From positions 1 to 12,227 of the forward strand of contig JACPMP010000042.1 of NCBI GenBank assembly GCA_016185915.1: a DNA stretch of 12,227 nt, in the 5' to 3' direction. Under the pieces are notes generated by a model. It searched no databases. It was given only the letters and a program-made list of their open reading frames with translations, and was not told the DNA's origin. A program made the position numbers and the translations under genes. Of this stretch, positions 1 through 7,198 are shown piece by piece; the stretch's first letter is position 1; every line of letters starts with the position of its first letter. This DNA is from Candidatus Woesearchaeota archaeon (GTDB lineage: Archaea; Nanobdellota; Nanobdellia; Woesearchaeales; GW2011-AR4).

Positions 1-1
1 G

Positions 2-799
2 GCATTTACAGCTAAAAAAAGGCAAGGAATATTGGCAATAAAACTAAATGATGTTGTAATGTTTGAAAGTGAATTAACAAGCGACATAATAGAGCCTGTA
101 AAACTAAGCAAAAATCTGCTTGGGAAAAAAAATTCCCTGGAATTCAGCGTTTCTTCTGTTGGCGCTAAATTTTGGACAACAAATGAGTATAGCCTTGAAA
201 ATGTTAAGATAATCGGTGATATAACAGACACAAGCAAGCAGGAAAGCACTAATATATTCACATTAAGTGATTCAGAGTTTTCAAGCATGGATAAAGCAAT
301 GCTTAAATTTATTCCTTACTGCGGCAACGTGAACGAGCTTGGAACTTTGGACATATTCATCAACAATAAGAAATTGTTTTCTACAGTTCCTGTTTGCAAC
401 AATGCTTACAAGCAGAGCATACCAAAAAGTGTTTTGAGTGAAGGTGAAAACAATATTATATTTAAGACAAATAAAGGTAGTTACAGCGTTGAGCAGATAA
501 AAATATCGCTTGAGTTTAAAGAGCCAAAGGTAAAGACGTATTTCTTTGAGGTAAATGAGAGCCTATTTGCAAAAATAAGAAATGGAGATAAAAACATACA
601 ATTGTCAGTTAAGTTTGTTGATGACAAAAAGCAAAAGAGGGCAAAGCTCGATATAAATGGACATATAGAATCAATAGAAACTGAGAAAGCATTATTTACA
701 AAAAATATTGACAATAAAATTTCAGAAGGCAACAATTTTGTAAGGTTAGAACCATTGGAAGATATGGAAGTAGTTGAGTTGAGAGTTGAGATTGTTTAG
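2..799 (+). CDS. C-terminal part of a conserved surface-type beta-sandwich protein (5' end outside window)
   Basis: The frame is open to the left edge (codons from base 2 read AFTAKKRQGIL...), so this is a 3' fragment. A TTG at 32 has an AAGGA only 3 nt upstream and is a poor start. The product is rich in predicted beta strands with no TM segment in the visible part. The early stretch IEPVKLSKNLL followed by N-x-LEFSVSS and FWTTNEYSLENVKI resembles an uncharacterised family I associate with DPANN archaea (recalled, not searched). Two similar halves follow: LDIFIN...SEGENN (about bases 344-452) and LDING...SEGNNF (about 644-739), each a strand, an Asn-turn, then an SEG-x-N turn, as in jelly-roll or Ig-like folds. 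Function unknown; surface exposure is inferred from the fold and the neighbouring envelope genes. Confidence 0.75.
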   Translation, partial: AFTAKKRQGILAIKLNDVVMFESELTSDIIEPVKLSKNLLGKKNSLEFSVSSVGAKFWTTNEYSLENVKIIGDITDTSKQESTNIFTLSDSEFSSMDKAMLKFIPYCGNVNELGTLDIFINNKKLFSTVPVCNNAYKQSIPKSVLSEGENNIIFKTNKGSYSVEQIKISLEFKEPKVKTYFFEVNESLFAKIRNGDKNIQLSVKFVDDKKQKRAKLDINGHIESIETEKALFTKNIDNKISEGNNFVRLEPLEDMEVVELRVEIV

Positions 800-815
800 T
801 TTTTGATTATTTTTT
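800..815 (+). terminator. T-rich archaeal-type terminator after the first gene
   Basis: Immediately after the TAG stop (797-799) come two T runs (800-804 and 810-815) separated by GATTA. Archaeal transcription often ends at such T tracts without a hairpin. No stable stem precedes it. Confidence 0.4.
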
Positions 816-1136
816 AAAAAGTTATTGTTAAATTAAATTTAATGTTCAAAGCGTTTAATGCCTTGAGAAAGATTGGACATAATCAATGACAGCATTAATT
901 TCGCATCAATAGGAAAATCAACAAATTAAACATTGTTAAAATAATTCAATACGCTTCGCAAACAATATGCTCGCTCAATAGCTCGCAATTTATTATAAAC
1001 AACTCGTTCACATTGCGAGGAGCAATGTTTAAGTTAATATCAATTATGTATTATCAACTCAATAAAAACAAGAGGTGGCTTGAGAAGAATTCTTTAGACG
1101 TTGTTATTTAAAAATGATAATTAAAATAGCGAAAAT
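816..1136. other. Long intergenic stretch with no credible gene
   Basis: Only tiny reading frames are present (15 codons at 842-889, 21 codons at 1046-1111), neither with a ribosome binding site or recognisable product. The stretch instead holds inverted repeats: TTAATGC at 855-861 with GCATTAA at 892-898, and the structured block 926-1032 listed separately. A weak TATA-like TTTAAAAA at 1107-1114 would place a transcript start near 1135, just before the ribosome binding site of the next gene. No tRNA or box C/D motif was recognised. Confidence 0.5.
926..1032. repeat. Inverted-repeat block with mutually exclusive stems
   Basis: The outer arms are a perfect 10-bp inverted repeat, TTAAACATTG (926-935) and CAATGTTTAA (1023-1032). 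Inside, CTCGCAAT (982-989) is complementary to ATTGCGAG (1012-1019), while ACATTGC (1010-1016) also pairs with GCAATGT (1022-1028) around a GAGGA loop. The two inner stems share 1012-1016, so only one can form at a time. It could be a structured leader, a small RNA, or the remains of a miniature mobile element; the sequence alone does not decide. Confidence 0.4.
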
Positions 1137-1142
1137 GGTGAT
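1137..1142 (+). promoter_or_regulatory. Ribosome binding site GGTGAT deciding a TTG start
   Basis: GGTGAT is complementary to the conserved 3' end of archaeal 16S rRNA and lies 5 nt before the TTG at 1148. The nearby ATG (1135-1137) is in another frame that stops at once, so this site fixes TTG as the start of the 1222-residue protein. Confidence 0.65.
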
Positions 1143-1147
1143 ATTAA

Positions 1148-4100
1148 TTGGCTAGAGCAAGAGAAACTCCAGACCAAAGAAGACAAAGAGAAGAGACTGA
1201 AAGGGTGGCAGCGATAGCAAGAGCTCAAAGAGAACAAGACCAAGATGCGATAGCAAGATTACAAAGGCAAGCATTAGAAGCAGAAGCTGCAACTAGAGAA
1301 GGAGAAGAAAGAGCAAAACAAGTAAGAGAAAGAGAAAGAGCTGAAGCAGAAAGTAGAAGATTAGAAGAAGAAAGAAGACGTCGAGAATCACTTGGTGGCA
1401 GAGTTTCAGGCACAGTAGCTCAATTAGGCCAAAGCTATGATCGAGCAGAAGACGCATTTTTAAGATCCGCTACCAATACCATAGTCAACACAGCCAAAAG
1501 TAATACTTTTTGGGTATGGTTTATTACTATTGTTGCATTTGGAACATTTTTCTTGTGGGCAAAAGGTTATCTAAAAGTAACAATTCTTTTTATTTTGCAA
1601 GCTCTTCTATTTTTATCGTTCGTATTGCTTATTTTTTTTGGGTTTAGGTCTGGAATTAAAAACAAAGACAGCGCTGCTATATTTATCGCTTTAGCCTTTA
1701 TATTGTGGGGAATAGATTTACTGCCTTCTACTATTAATATTCCATTTACGAATATAGCTGTTTTTGATATAGGCAGGTATATTGGTCCGCCTTACGCTGG
1801 ATTTAAGCTGGATTTGTCAGGAATTTTGTCTACAAACTGGGCTGCGGTTATTACGTCAGCACTTGTTGTTTATGCGTTAGTTCTTAGTATGTTCCTTAAT
1901 CTGGCAACAAAACACCTCAAAAAATTTGTTGCTACTTTATTCCTTTTTATAATCATAAACCAAATTACCAACTACTACAACATCCTAGGTTTAGGTAGGG
2001 TATTTAATGTGTCATATCTAAATTACATTTTTTTAGGTATAGTAATACTTACTTTCGCTCTAGCGATATTTTTTAGAGACAAGTGGAAAGATGATGCAGA
2101 GTTAGCGGATTACCCCACCTACCTCTTTATGATATTGGTTTTCTCTTTTTTTTGGATTAACATTGGATGGATTAAAAATATAAGGGCTCTTTTGCATGTA
2201 ATCTATATCTTAGCTTTTGGGTTCGGCTATGTTGCTAGACAAGAAAAGGAAAATCCAGCATTTTGGCATCTATTAATTCCAGCAATGCTTATAGCAGATT
2301 TCTATGGATATGGATTATTATGGAATTCCGGTGTTGATGTATTTAGGTTTATTCCCATAATTGTATTGTTTGTTTTGTTCTATTGCTACGCTAGAGCAAA
2401 CAGTACTTATGCTTTAGTCTCTCTTTTCTTTGTTTTAGGAATATTTTTGATATTTACAATTCAAACACTTGGGGTTGAGGCTACAAGCATACCATTTGAA
2501 GCCAAGCGAGGCGCAGACTACAAGGATTTTTACACGCAATTCAAGGACAAATTAAAAGATATTATAGAAGGCCAACTTGACATAGCAACAGCTGGCTTGT
2601 ATAGGGGTAGCGTTGAGAAAAACAGATACGAAAGCTTAGGAGTTTACTTCGGCAATATAAGGGCTGCTGACCCTAGGTTTTATACTGATGAGCCTATTAC
2701 AGTATGGGGTTCCATAAGAAGCAAAACCTATAAGGATGCTGTTATTATAAATTTCAGTTGTTATAGGTGGAAGGATAATCGAAAAATTACTGCAAACAAA
2801 ATTATTCCAGATATAAGATTTCCAATATTTACATTAGAAGAAGTTGATACGGAATGCACATTTTTGCCGAAACAACCAAAAGATAAAGATGCTATTCAGC
2901 CTGGTGCAAATACAATCACATTCTCAGCAGAATACAACTTTGGCACAGATGCATATCTGAAAACTTATTTTATAGATAAAGAAAGATTCAGGGCAAATGC
3001 AAGAGAGGACATAGACCATCTTACTCAATTTGGAATTAAAGATAAAAATCCTGCATCAGTTTCTACAAACGGACCTGTTGAGATAGGAATTGGTGCAGGC
3101 CCTTTAGTTACTGTAAGTGAGGGCTATGCTGTAAAGCCAGCAGTAGGAATCACATTGACCAACAGGAAAGAAATTCAAGACAAGGATAAAAGAATCATTA
3201 CAAAATGGGATGGAAAAATAAAGAATATAACAGAGCTTATTTTACTGACACCTCCGGGAATTACATTAGGTCCAGAAGCAAATTTAGATAAATGTAATTC
3301 TAAAGACCCAAATGAACAATTGTTATGTCCATGCAGTATGCCTTTTAAAAGCTATGATGCCAATAAATGTGGAAATACATGTACTTTGCAAGTTTCAAAT
3401 CCTTGCAAAGAGGTTTGCGTCACCAGTTATAAAGATAAAAAAGAAAGTGATACTTGTAATGCGGAATGTGACGAAGTAGCAGATAGGTGCATTAAAGAGT
3501 GTGATTTCTTATTTAAAATAGATGAAGGCGAAGGCAATAGTAATGAAAAGTATAAAGGATACGCACTTGACGTAGGTAGTCTCAAGTTTAAAGATTTGAA
3601 CAAAGATATAGACAAGCACAGAAGCTTTGTTTGCAGGTTTGAGCCAACACAATCTGTTCTTGGCAATACTCCAATAACAACAAGATATTTCAGAGTTAGA
3701 GCAAGATATAACTATGTAGTTGAGAATTCTGTGACTGTTAATGTTGAGCAACTTCCGGTTGAGGCAAAATCCACATTACCAGACCAACTTGCTAAGACAG
3801 TTTTAGAGTTTAAACCTGGCCAAGATTTATGGTTTGATGGATTTAGTCCAGAGCTAATTGGTGCAATAGCTTCTGTTGAGAGTCCTGGATTTAAGCATTG
3901 TTGTCAAGAGAAACAGTCTGAGAGAAAGTCTGATGGAACATATCAAAAAATAAAAGGAGTAAGATGTTCATCATCTGATTTAAAAGAATGTGATTTCAGT
4001 TACTTAGTAACCAGCGGTTCAAGCTACGGTATTATGCAGATTAACTACCAAGGAAAAAATAAAAATGTGGTAAATAATCTTGAACTACGATATTGTAATG

Positions 4101-4816
4101 GAAAATCAATAAAAGATTATGATTGCAATGTAAAAGTAGGAATAGCAATCCTAAAAAATAAATTCGAAACATTCAAAGGTGGATGTGCCAAATTCTCAGG
4201 CATAAGAATAGCATGTAGCACTTGTAAATCAAATATACCTCCAAATAAAAGATATTCAGATTATACAGGAATAGAAGCTGCATTGCGCGGCTATAATGGA
4301 TGGGGTTGTCCTGATAGTGGTGCTGTTAATGGGGACGTAGGATATGTTGAAAAAGTTCTAAATGCCATGAAAACTGTTAAAGGAATAGAAATCATAGACC
4401 GAGGTACTTTAAGTGGAATTGCAAGAGAAGGAGAAGGGATGGTTGATGCTTCACCAAGTGAAAGTGATGTGCAAGGACAAACGTCATCAACATCACCAGA
4501 AATTGTATCTCTTGATTTTACAGCATCAGCCAACTATTACAATAATAATAAACGTGTAACAATCACTTGGAGTGATCCTGGAAGTTCTGAAGTGGCAAAG
4601 TATAGTGTAGTTAGATACAATTATGATAGTTTTAATAATGAATTACCCCCAACTCCTATTTGTGAAAAAACAAGAGGGAGTGGGACTTATAACTGTTTCG
4701 ATGATAATCAATTTTATGTTCAAGGAGCTAAAAATATTAATGTATATGAGATAAAAGCGTACATTAATGAAAATAAATATGCTATAAAAACTGTTGAGGC
4801 TCGAATCGTACCATAA
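1148..4816 (+). CDS. Giant polytopic membrane protein with lytic transglycosylase (SLT/lysozyme-like) and Fn3-like domains
   Basis: The 1222-residue product starts at TTG behind GGTGAT. Residues 1-85 are an Arg/Glu-rich, probably coiled-coil, cytoplasmic helix. About 11 TM segments fill 119-441; an odd number puts the C-terminus outside, in keeping with its many cysteines. Residues 445-870 are beta-rich and hold two copies of a Cys...Tyr-x-aromatic motif (C570/YNF 596-598; C829/YNY 854-856) separated by a cysteine cluster (716-785) with four CX3C pairs. Residues 897-1078 match the lysozyme-like SLT fold: ES with probable catalytic Glu911, YGIMQI at 960-965 and RGYNGWG from 1047, with ten cysteines inserted. 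An Fn3-like domain with TITW ends the protein (1117-1222). Known SLT enzymes cleave peptidoglycan glycan chains; the substrate here is unknown because archaea lack murein. It heads a same-strand set with three lipoprotein genes. The combination recalls VirB1- and VirB6-type secretion parts, but no homology to VirB6 was seen. Confidence 0.85.
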   Translation: MARARETPDQRRQREETERVAAIARAQREQDQDAIARLQRQALEAEAATREGEERAKQVRERERAEAESRRLEEERRRRESLGGRVSGTVAQLGQSYDRAEDAFLRSATNTIVNTAKSNTFWVWFITIVAFGTFFLWAKGYLKVTILFILQALLFLSFVLLIFFGFRSGIKNKDSAAIFIALAFILWGIDLLPSTINIPFTNIAVFDIGRYIGPPYAGFKLDLSGILSTNWAAVITSALVVYALVLSMFLNLATKHLKKFVATLFLFIIINQITNYYNILGLGRVFNVSYLNYIFLGIVILTFALAIFFRDKWKDDAELADYPTYLFMILVFSFFWINIGWIKNIRALLHVIYILAFGFGYVARQEKENPAFWHLLIPAMLIADFYGYGLLWNSGVDVFRFIPIIVLFVLFYCYARANSTYALVSLFFVLGIFLIFTIQTLGVEATSIPFEAKRGADYKDFYTQFKDKLKDIIEGQLDIATAGLYRGSVEKNRYESLGVYFGNIRAADPRFYTDEPITVWGSIRSKTYKDAVIINFSCYRWKDNRKITANKIIPDIRFPIFTLEEVDTECTFLPKQPKDKDAIQPGANTITFSAEYNFGTDAYLKTYFIDKERFRANAREDIDHLTQFGIKDKNPASVSTNGPVEIGIGAGPLVTVSEGYAVKPAVGITLTNRKEIQDKDKRIITKWDGKIKNITELILLTPPGITLGPEANLDKCNSKDPNEQLLCPCSMPFKSYDANKCGNTCTLQVSNPCKEVCVTSYKDKKESDTCNAECDEVADRCIKECDFLFKIDEGEGNSNEKYKGYALDVGSLKFKDLNKDIDKHRSFVCRFEPTQSVLGNTPITTRYFRVRARYNYVVENSVTVNVEQLPVEAKSTLPDQLAKTVLEFKPGQDLWFDGFSPELIGAIASVESPGFKHCCQEKQSERKSDGTYQKIKGVRCSSSDLKECDFSYLVTSGSSYGIMQINYQGKNKNVVNNLELRYCNGKSIKDYDCNVKVGIAILKNKFETFKGGCAKFSGIRIACSTCKSNIPPNKRYSDYTGIEAALRGYNGWGCPDSGAVNGDVGYVEKVLNAMKTVKGIEIIDRGTLSGIAREGEGMVDASPSESDVQGQTSSTSPEIVSLDFTASANYYNNNKRVTITWSDPGSSEVAKYSVVRYNYDSFNNELPPTPICEKTRGSGTYNCFDDNQFYVQGAKNINVYEIKAYINENKYAIKTVEARIVP

Positions 4817-4847
4817 ATCAATACATCCATATTTTTTTAAAGCCAAG

Positions 4848-5894
4848 ATGAGAAAAAAACTGAAATTAATAATTTTTATTTTGATTTTATTTATTATTGG
4901 GTGTAGTGCTCAATCCGGAAGTAAAAAAACTCAAGACATTGATGTAAGAGTTGGCTTTAACGGTTTAACTTTAGAGTTCCTTAAAAATAGTCCTCCACAA
5001 AGAATCTTTGAGGGTGACAATTTTCCTGTTGTAATAAAGGTGAAAAATATTGGAGCTTATGATGTTGATAAGGATAAGGCATTTCTATCTCTTGGAATAG
5101 AAAATGACTATAATAAACAGCTAAAATTATTGACAACAGGAAAGGTTAACTTGTATAAAGAATCAAATGACAAAAATATAGAAAATACTGCAACATTTGG
5201 CTTGGAAGGAAGAAGCAAAATAAACTCTAAAGGCGGGGAAGAGATTGTAAATTACAACATTGTAGCAGGCAAAGTTGACCCTCAAAGTGAATTTCATAGC
5301 TCAACAGTTATTGCAACATTATGTTATCCTTATCAGACAATTTTAGATGCAACATTTTGTATGGATACAGATCCTAGCAATCTAAGACCAGGCAAAAAAG
5401 TATGCAACCTACAAGACTTAAGCTTTAGCAATGGACAAGGGGCTCCTGTAACAATTTCTAAAATAGAAGTTCAAATGCTTCCAAGCCAAGAATCACAGCA
5501 AAACCCCCAGGGATACGGAAAAATAGTTCCTCAATTTTTGATTTACATAGAAAACAGAGGTTCAGGAATAGTAATTAAAAATGATGCATTTAAAGATTTT
5601 TGCACTCAGCCAAAAATAAATCATGATAAACTCAATACAATCTATGTTAAGGCATATCTGCCAGGAGAAAAAGAACCAGAGGAGTTGGATTGCGAGCCAA
5701 AGGAAAAAAAAGAAAATAAAGAAAAACAAGGATATGTAAAGCTTAAAGATAAAAAAGATTTAATAAGGTGCACTTTGAAAGGGGGGATTAATGGCGGACA
5801 AGACTCATATCTCTCACCGCTAAAAATAGAAATGAGCTATGGCTACACTCAATCAATACCAGCGAATTATTTAATACAAAAAACCGCGAGATAA
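4848..5894 (+). CDS. Secreted lipoprotein, paralogue 1 of 3
   Basis: A 348-residue product with a Lys-rich N-terminus, hydrophobic helix and lipobox FIIGC (Cys19), so probably exported and lipid-anchored. The ATG at 4848 was chosen because it puts the signal peptide at the N-terminus; an in-frame TTG at 4794 would add 18 polar residues and overlap the upstream gene. After the lipobox come F-LKNSPP and VKNIGAYDV, an Ig/CARDB-like strand pattern. Cysteines at 159, 171, 186, 252, 282 and 308 match in spacing those of the next two genes, suggesting three disulfides. CYPYQT (159-164) and a C-terminal MSYGY strand are family hallmarks. The gene begins 31 bp after the giant membrane protein with no promoter of its own seen, so the two are probably co-transcribed. 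Function unknown; a subunit of a surface complex is inferred. Confidence 0.85.
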   Translation: MRKKLKLIIFILILFIIGCSAQSGSKKTQDIDVRVGFNGLTLEFLKNSPPQRIFEGDNFPVVIKVKNIGAYDVDKDKAFLSLGIENDYNKQLKLLTTGKVNLYKESNDKNIENTATFGLEGRSKINSKGGEEIVNYNIVAGKVDPQSEFHSSTVIATLCYPYQTILDATFCMDTDPSNLRPGKKVCNLQDLSFSNGQGAPVTISKIEVQMLPSQESQQNPQGYGKIVPQFLIYIENRGSGIVIKNDAFKDFCTQPKINHDKLNTIYVKAYLPGEKEPEELDCEPKEKKENKEKQGYVKLKDKKDLIRCTLKGGINGGQDSYLSPLKIEMSYGYTQSIPANYLIQKTAR

Positions 5895-5899
5895 GAAGC

Positions 5900-5907
5900 T
5901 TTATATA
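5900..5907 (+). promoter_or_regulatory. TATA box for the second lipoprotein gene
   Basis: TTTATATA is centred about 26 bp before a predicted start site near 5930, which gives a leader of only about 12 nt before the ATG at 5943. That leader still contains a GTGAT ribosome binding site (5934-5938). Confidence 0.6.
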
Positions 5908-5942
5908 TCTAAACTTTAAGTTTTAATTGCAAAGTGATAAAC

Positions 5943-7028
5943 ATGATTAAGAGAATGAGGATTAAACAAGCGAAAAAAATTTTTCTACAAAAAGTTTTTT
6001 TCATTTTTTTATTGTTTACATTATTAATCCTAGTTTCAGGATGCAAAGGAAAAAAGGACGTAAAGAAGTCATTGGAAGAGATAAGGACAGGAAGTGAGGG
6101 TATCACAATGAGCTTCTTGCCAAATGCTCCGCCTGACAAGATTTATGCTGAGCAAACTGATAAGAATGAATTTGATGTAGTTCTTGAGTTAAGAAATAAG
6201 GGGGCATATCCCCAACCTGGGCAAGGAAATGTAGGCAGAGTCTATCTAAGCGGTTATGACTCAAAAATAATTAATTTTGAAACACAAGGTTCTGATGATA
6301 AGCTTAGTGCTGATATTTATTCAAAAGCTTTGGAAGGAAAAAGTACAATAAATCCAAATGGCGGCTTAGACCTCGTAACATTCAAAGGAAAAGTAAGCTA
6401 TAGTAATCTAAACGTTGAGAAATATGAGCCTATTTTGTTGGCCACAGCTTGCTATGTCTATGAGACTATTGCAGGGCCTCCTGTTTGCATAGATCCAAAT
6501 CCATATACAACAGTCAAAGAAAAAAAGGTTTGTGAAGTTCAAGACATCTCTTTATCAAATCAAGGCGCTCCGATTGCTGTTACAGCAATAAACGAAGAGG
6601 CATTTGCAACAAAAACACAATTCAAAATAACAATAAAAAATGTTGGCGGCGGAGATGTACTTAAAAGAGATAACTTGAAAGACAAATGTGACCCATTTGG
6701 TGAGCAAAAAAATAAGGTGACTAGAGAAGACATAGATAAGGTATGGATTGATGAAGTTAAAGTAGGCAGCAGGCAAATAAAATGTAGTCCTTTTGTAGAT
6801 AAAAGGGAAAAAGATATAACTGGATATATCAGATTGATAAATGGAGAGGGTTTTATAATTTGTGAATTTCCAAAAGAAGAGTATAAGGACAGCAAAACAG
6901 CGTTCATAACACCATTGACAATAAAGCTTATTTATGCTTACAGAAACACAGCAGAAAAAAAGATACAGATAAAGAAAGAAGGCAGTAGTGAAGTAAGTAG
7001 TCAACAACCACAACCAGGCCTTCCATAA
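5943..7028 (+). CDS. Secreted lipoprotein, paralogue 2 of 3
   Basis: A 361-residue product: basic N-terminus, long hydrophobic helix, lipobox LVSGC (Cys34). The ATG at 5943 is preferred over the GTG at 5934 because GTGAT (5934-5938) then serves as ribosome binding site 4 nt upstream. It follows the plan of its neighbours: MSFLPNAPP and LRNKGAYP near the N-terminus, CYVYET at 170-175, VCEVQDISLSNQGAP mid-protein (paralogue 1 has VCNLQDLSFSNGQGAP), and LIYAY near the end. Six cysteines (170, 182, 197, 249, 281, 307) repeat the family spacing; paralogues 1 and 2 share the intervals 12, 15 and 26 exactly. The C-terminus is a short Ser/Gln/Pro-rich tail. It has its own TATA box, so its dose may differ from that of paralogue 1. 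Function unknown; beta-sandwich lipoprotein of the envelope. Confidence 0.85.
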   Translation: MIKRMRIKQAKKIFLQKVFFIFLLFTLLILVSGCKGKKDVKKSLEEIRTGSEGITMSFLPNAPPDKIYAEQTDKNEFDVVLELRNKGAYPQPGQGNVGRVYLSGYDSKIINFETQGSDDKLSADIYSKALEGKSTINPNGGLDLVTFKGKVSYSNLNVEKYEPILLATACYVYETIAGPPVCIDPNPYTTVKEKKVCEVQDISLSNQGAPIAVTAINEEAFATKTQFKITIKNVGGGDVLKRDNLKDKCDPFGEQKNKVTREDIDKVWIDEVKVGSRQIKCSPFVDKREKDITGYIRLINGEGFIICEFPKEEYKDSKTAFITPLTIKLIYAYRNTAEKKIQIKKEGSSEVSSQQPQPGLP

Positions 7029-7067
7029 TAGTTAATTTGGCAGTTTATCCCAAAACCAACCAAAAAC

Positions 7068-7075
7068 TTTATATA
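7068..7075 (+). promoter_or_regulatory. TATA box for the third lipoprotein gene
   Basis: TTTATATA in the context CTTTATATACC, as before the second lipoprotein gene. The predicted transcript start is near 7097-7100, which gives a leader of about 100 nt, far longer than that of the preceding gene. Confidence 0.55.
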
Positions 7076-7098
7076 CCAACATTAAAATAATTAATAAT

Positions 7099-7182
7099 AA
7101 AAGTTTTTCAGCCAAAAGTTGAAAAACTTTTCAGATGTAAAACACGAGGAAAAAATTCAAAATCTTAAATTTGAGTTTTTTC
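7099..7182 (+). promoter_or_regulatory. Leader with two tandem hairpins before the third lipoprotein gene
   Basis: The first stem is a perfect 12-bp inverted repeat (AAAAGTTTTTCA at 7099-7110; TGAAAAACTTTT at 7120-7131; 9-nt loop) that begins where transcription should start. The second pairs 7149-7161 with 7170-7182 (13 bp with one G-U, 8-nt loop) and ends 16 nt before the ATG. Possible roles are mRNA 5'-end protection, control of translation, or an upstream terminator. The stems are AT-rich and therefore only moderately stable. Confidence 0.5.
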
Positions 7183-7198
7183 ATATTAAAGAGTCAAA

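Noticed and set aside
1046..1111. A 21-codon reading frame (MYYQLNKNKRWLEKN...) in the long intergenic stretch
   Set aside because: No ribosome binding site, very short, and no recognisable product.
4794..4847. TTG start giving an 18-residue longer first lipoprotein
   Set aside because: It would place polar residues before the signal peptide and overlap the upstream gene; the ATG at 4848 gives a normal lipoprotein signal.
6555..7013. A 152-codon reading frame on the minus strand under the second lipoprotein
   Set aside because: Its Phe/Tyr/Cys-rich composition is the antisense shadow of a well-supported lipoprotein gene, with no start signal.
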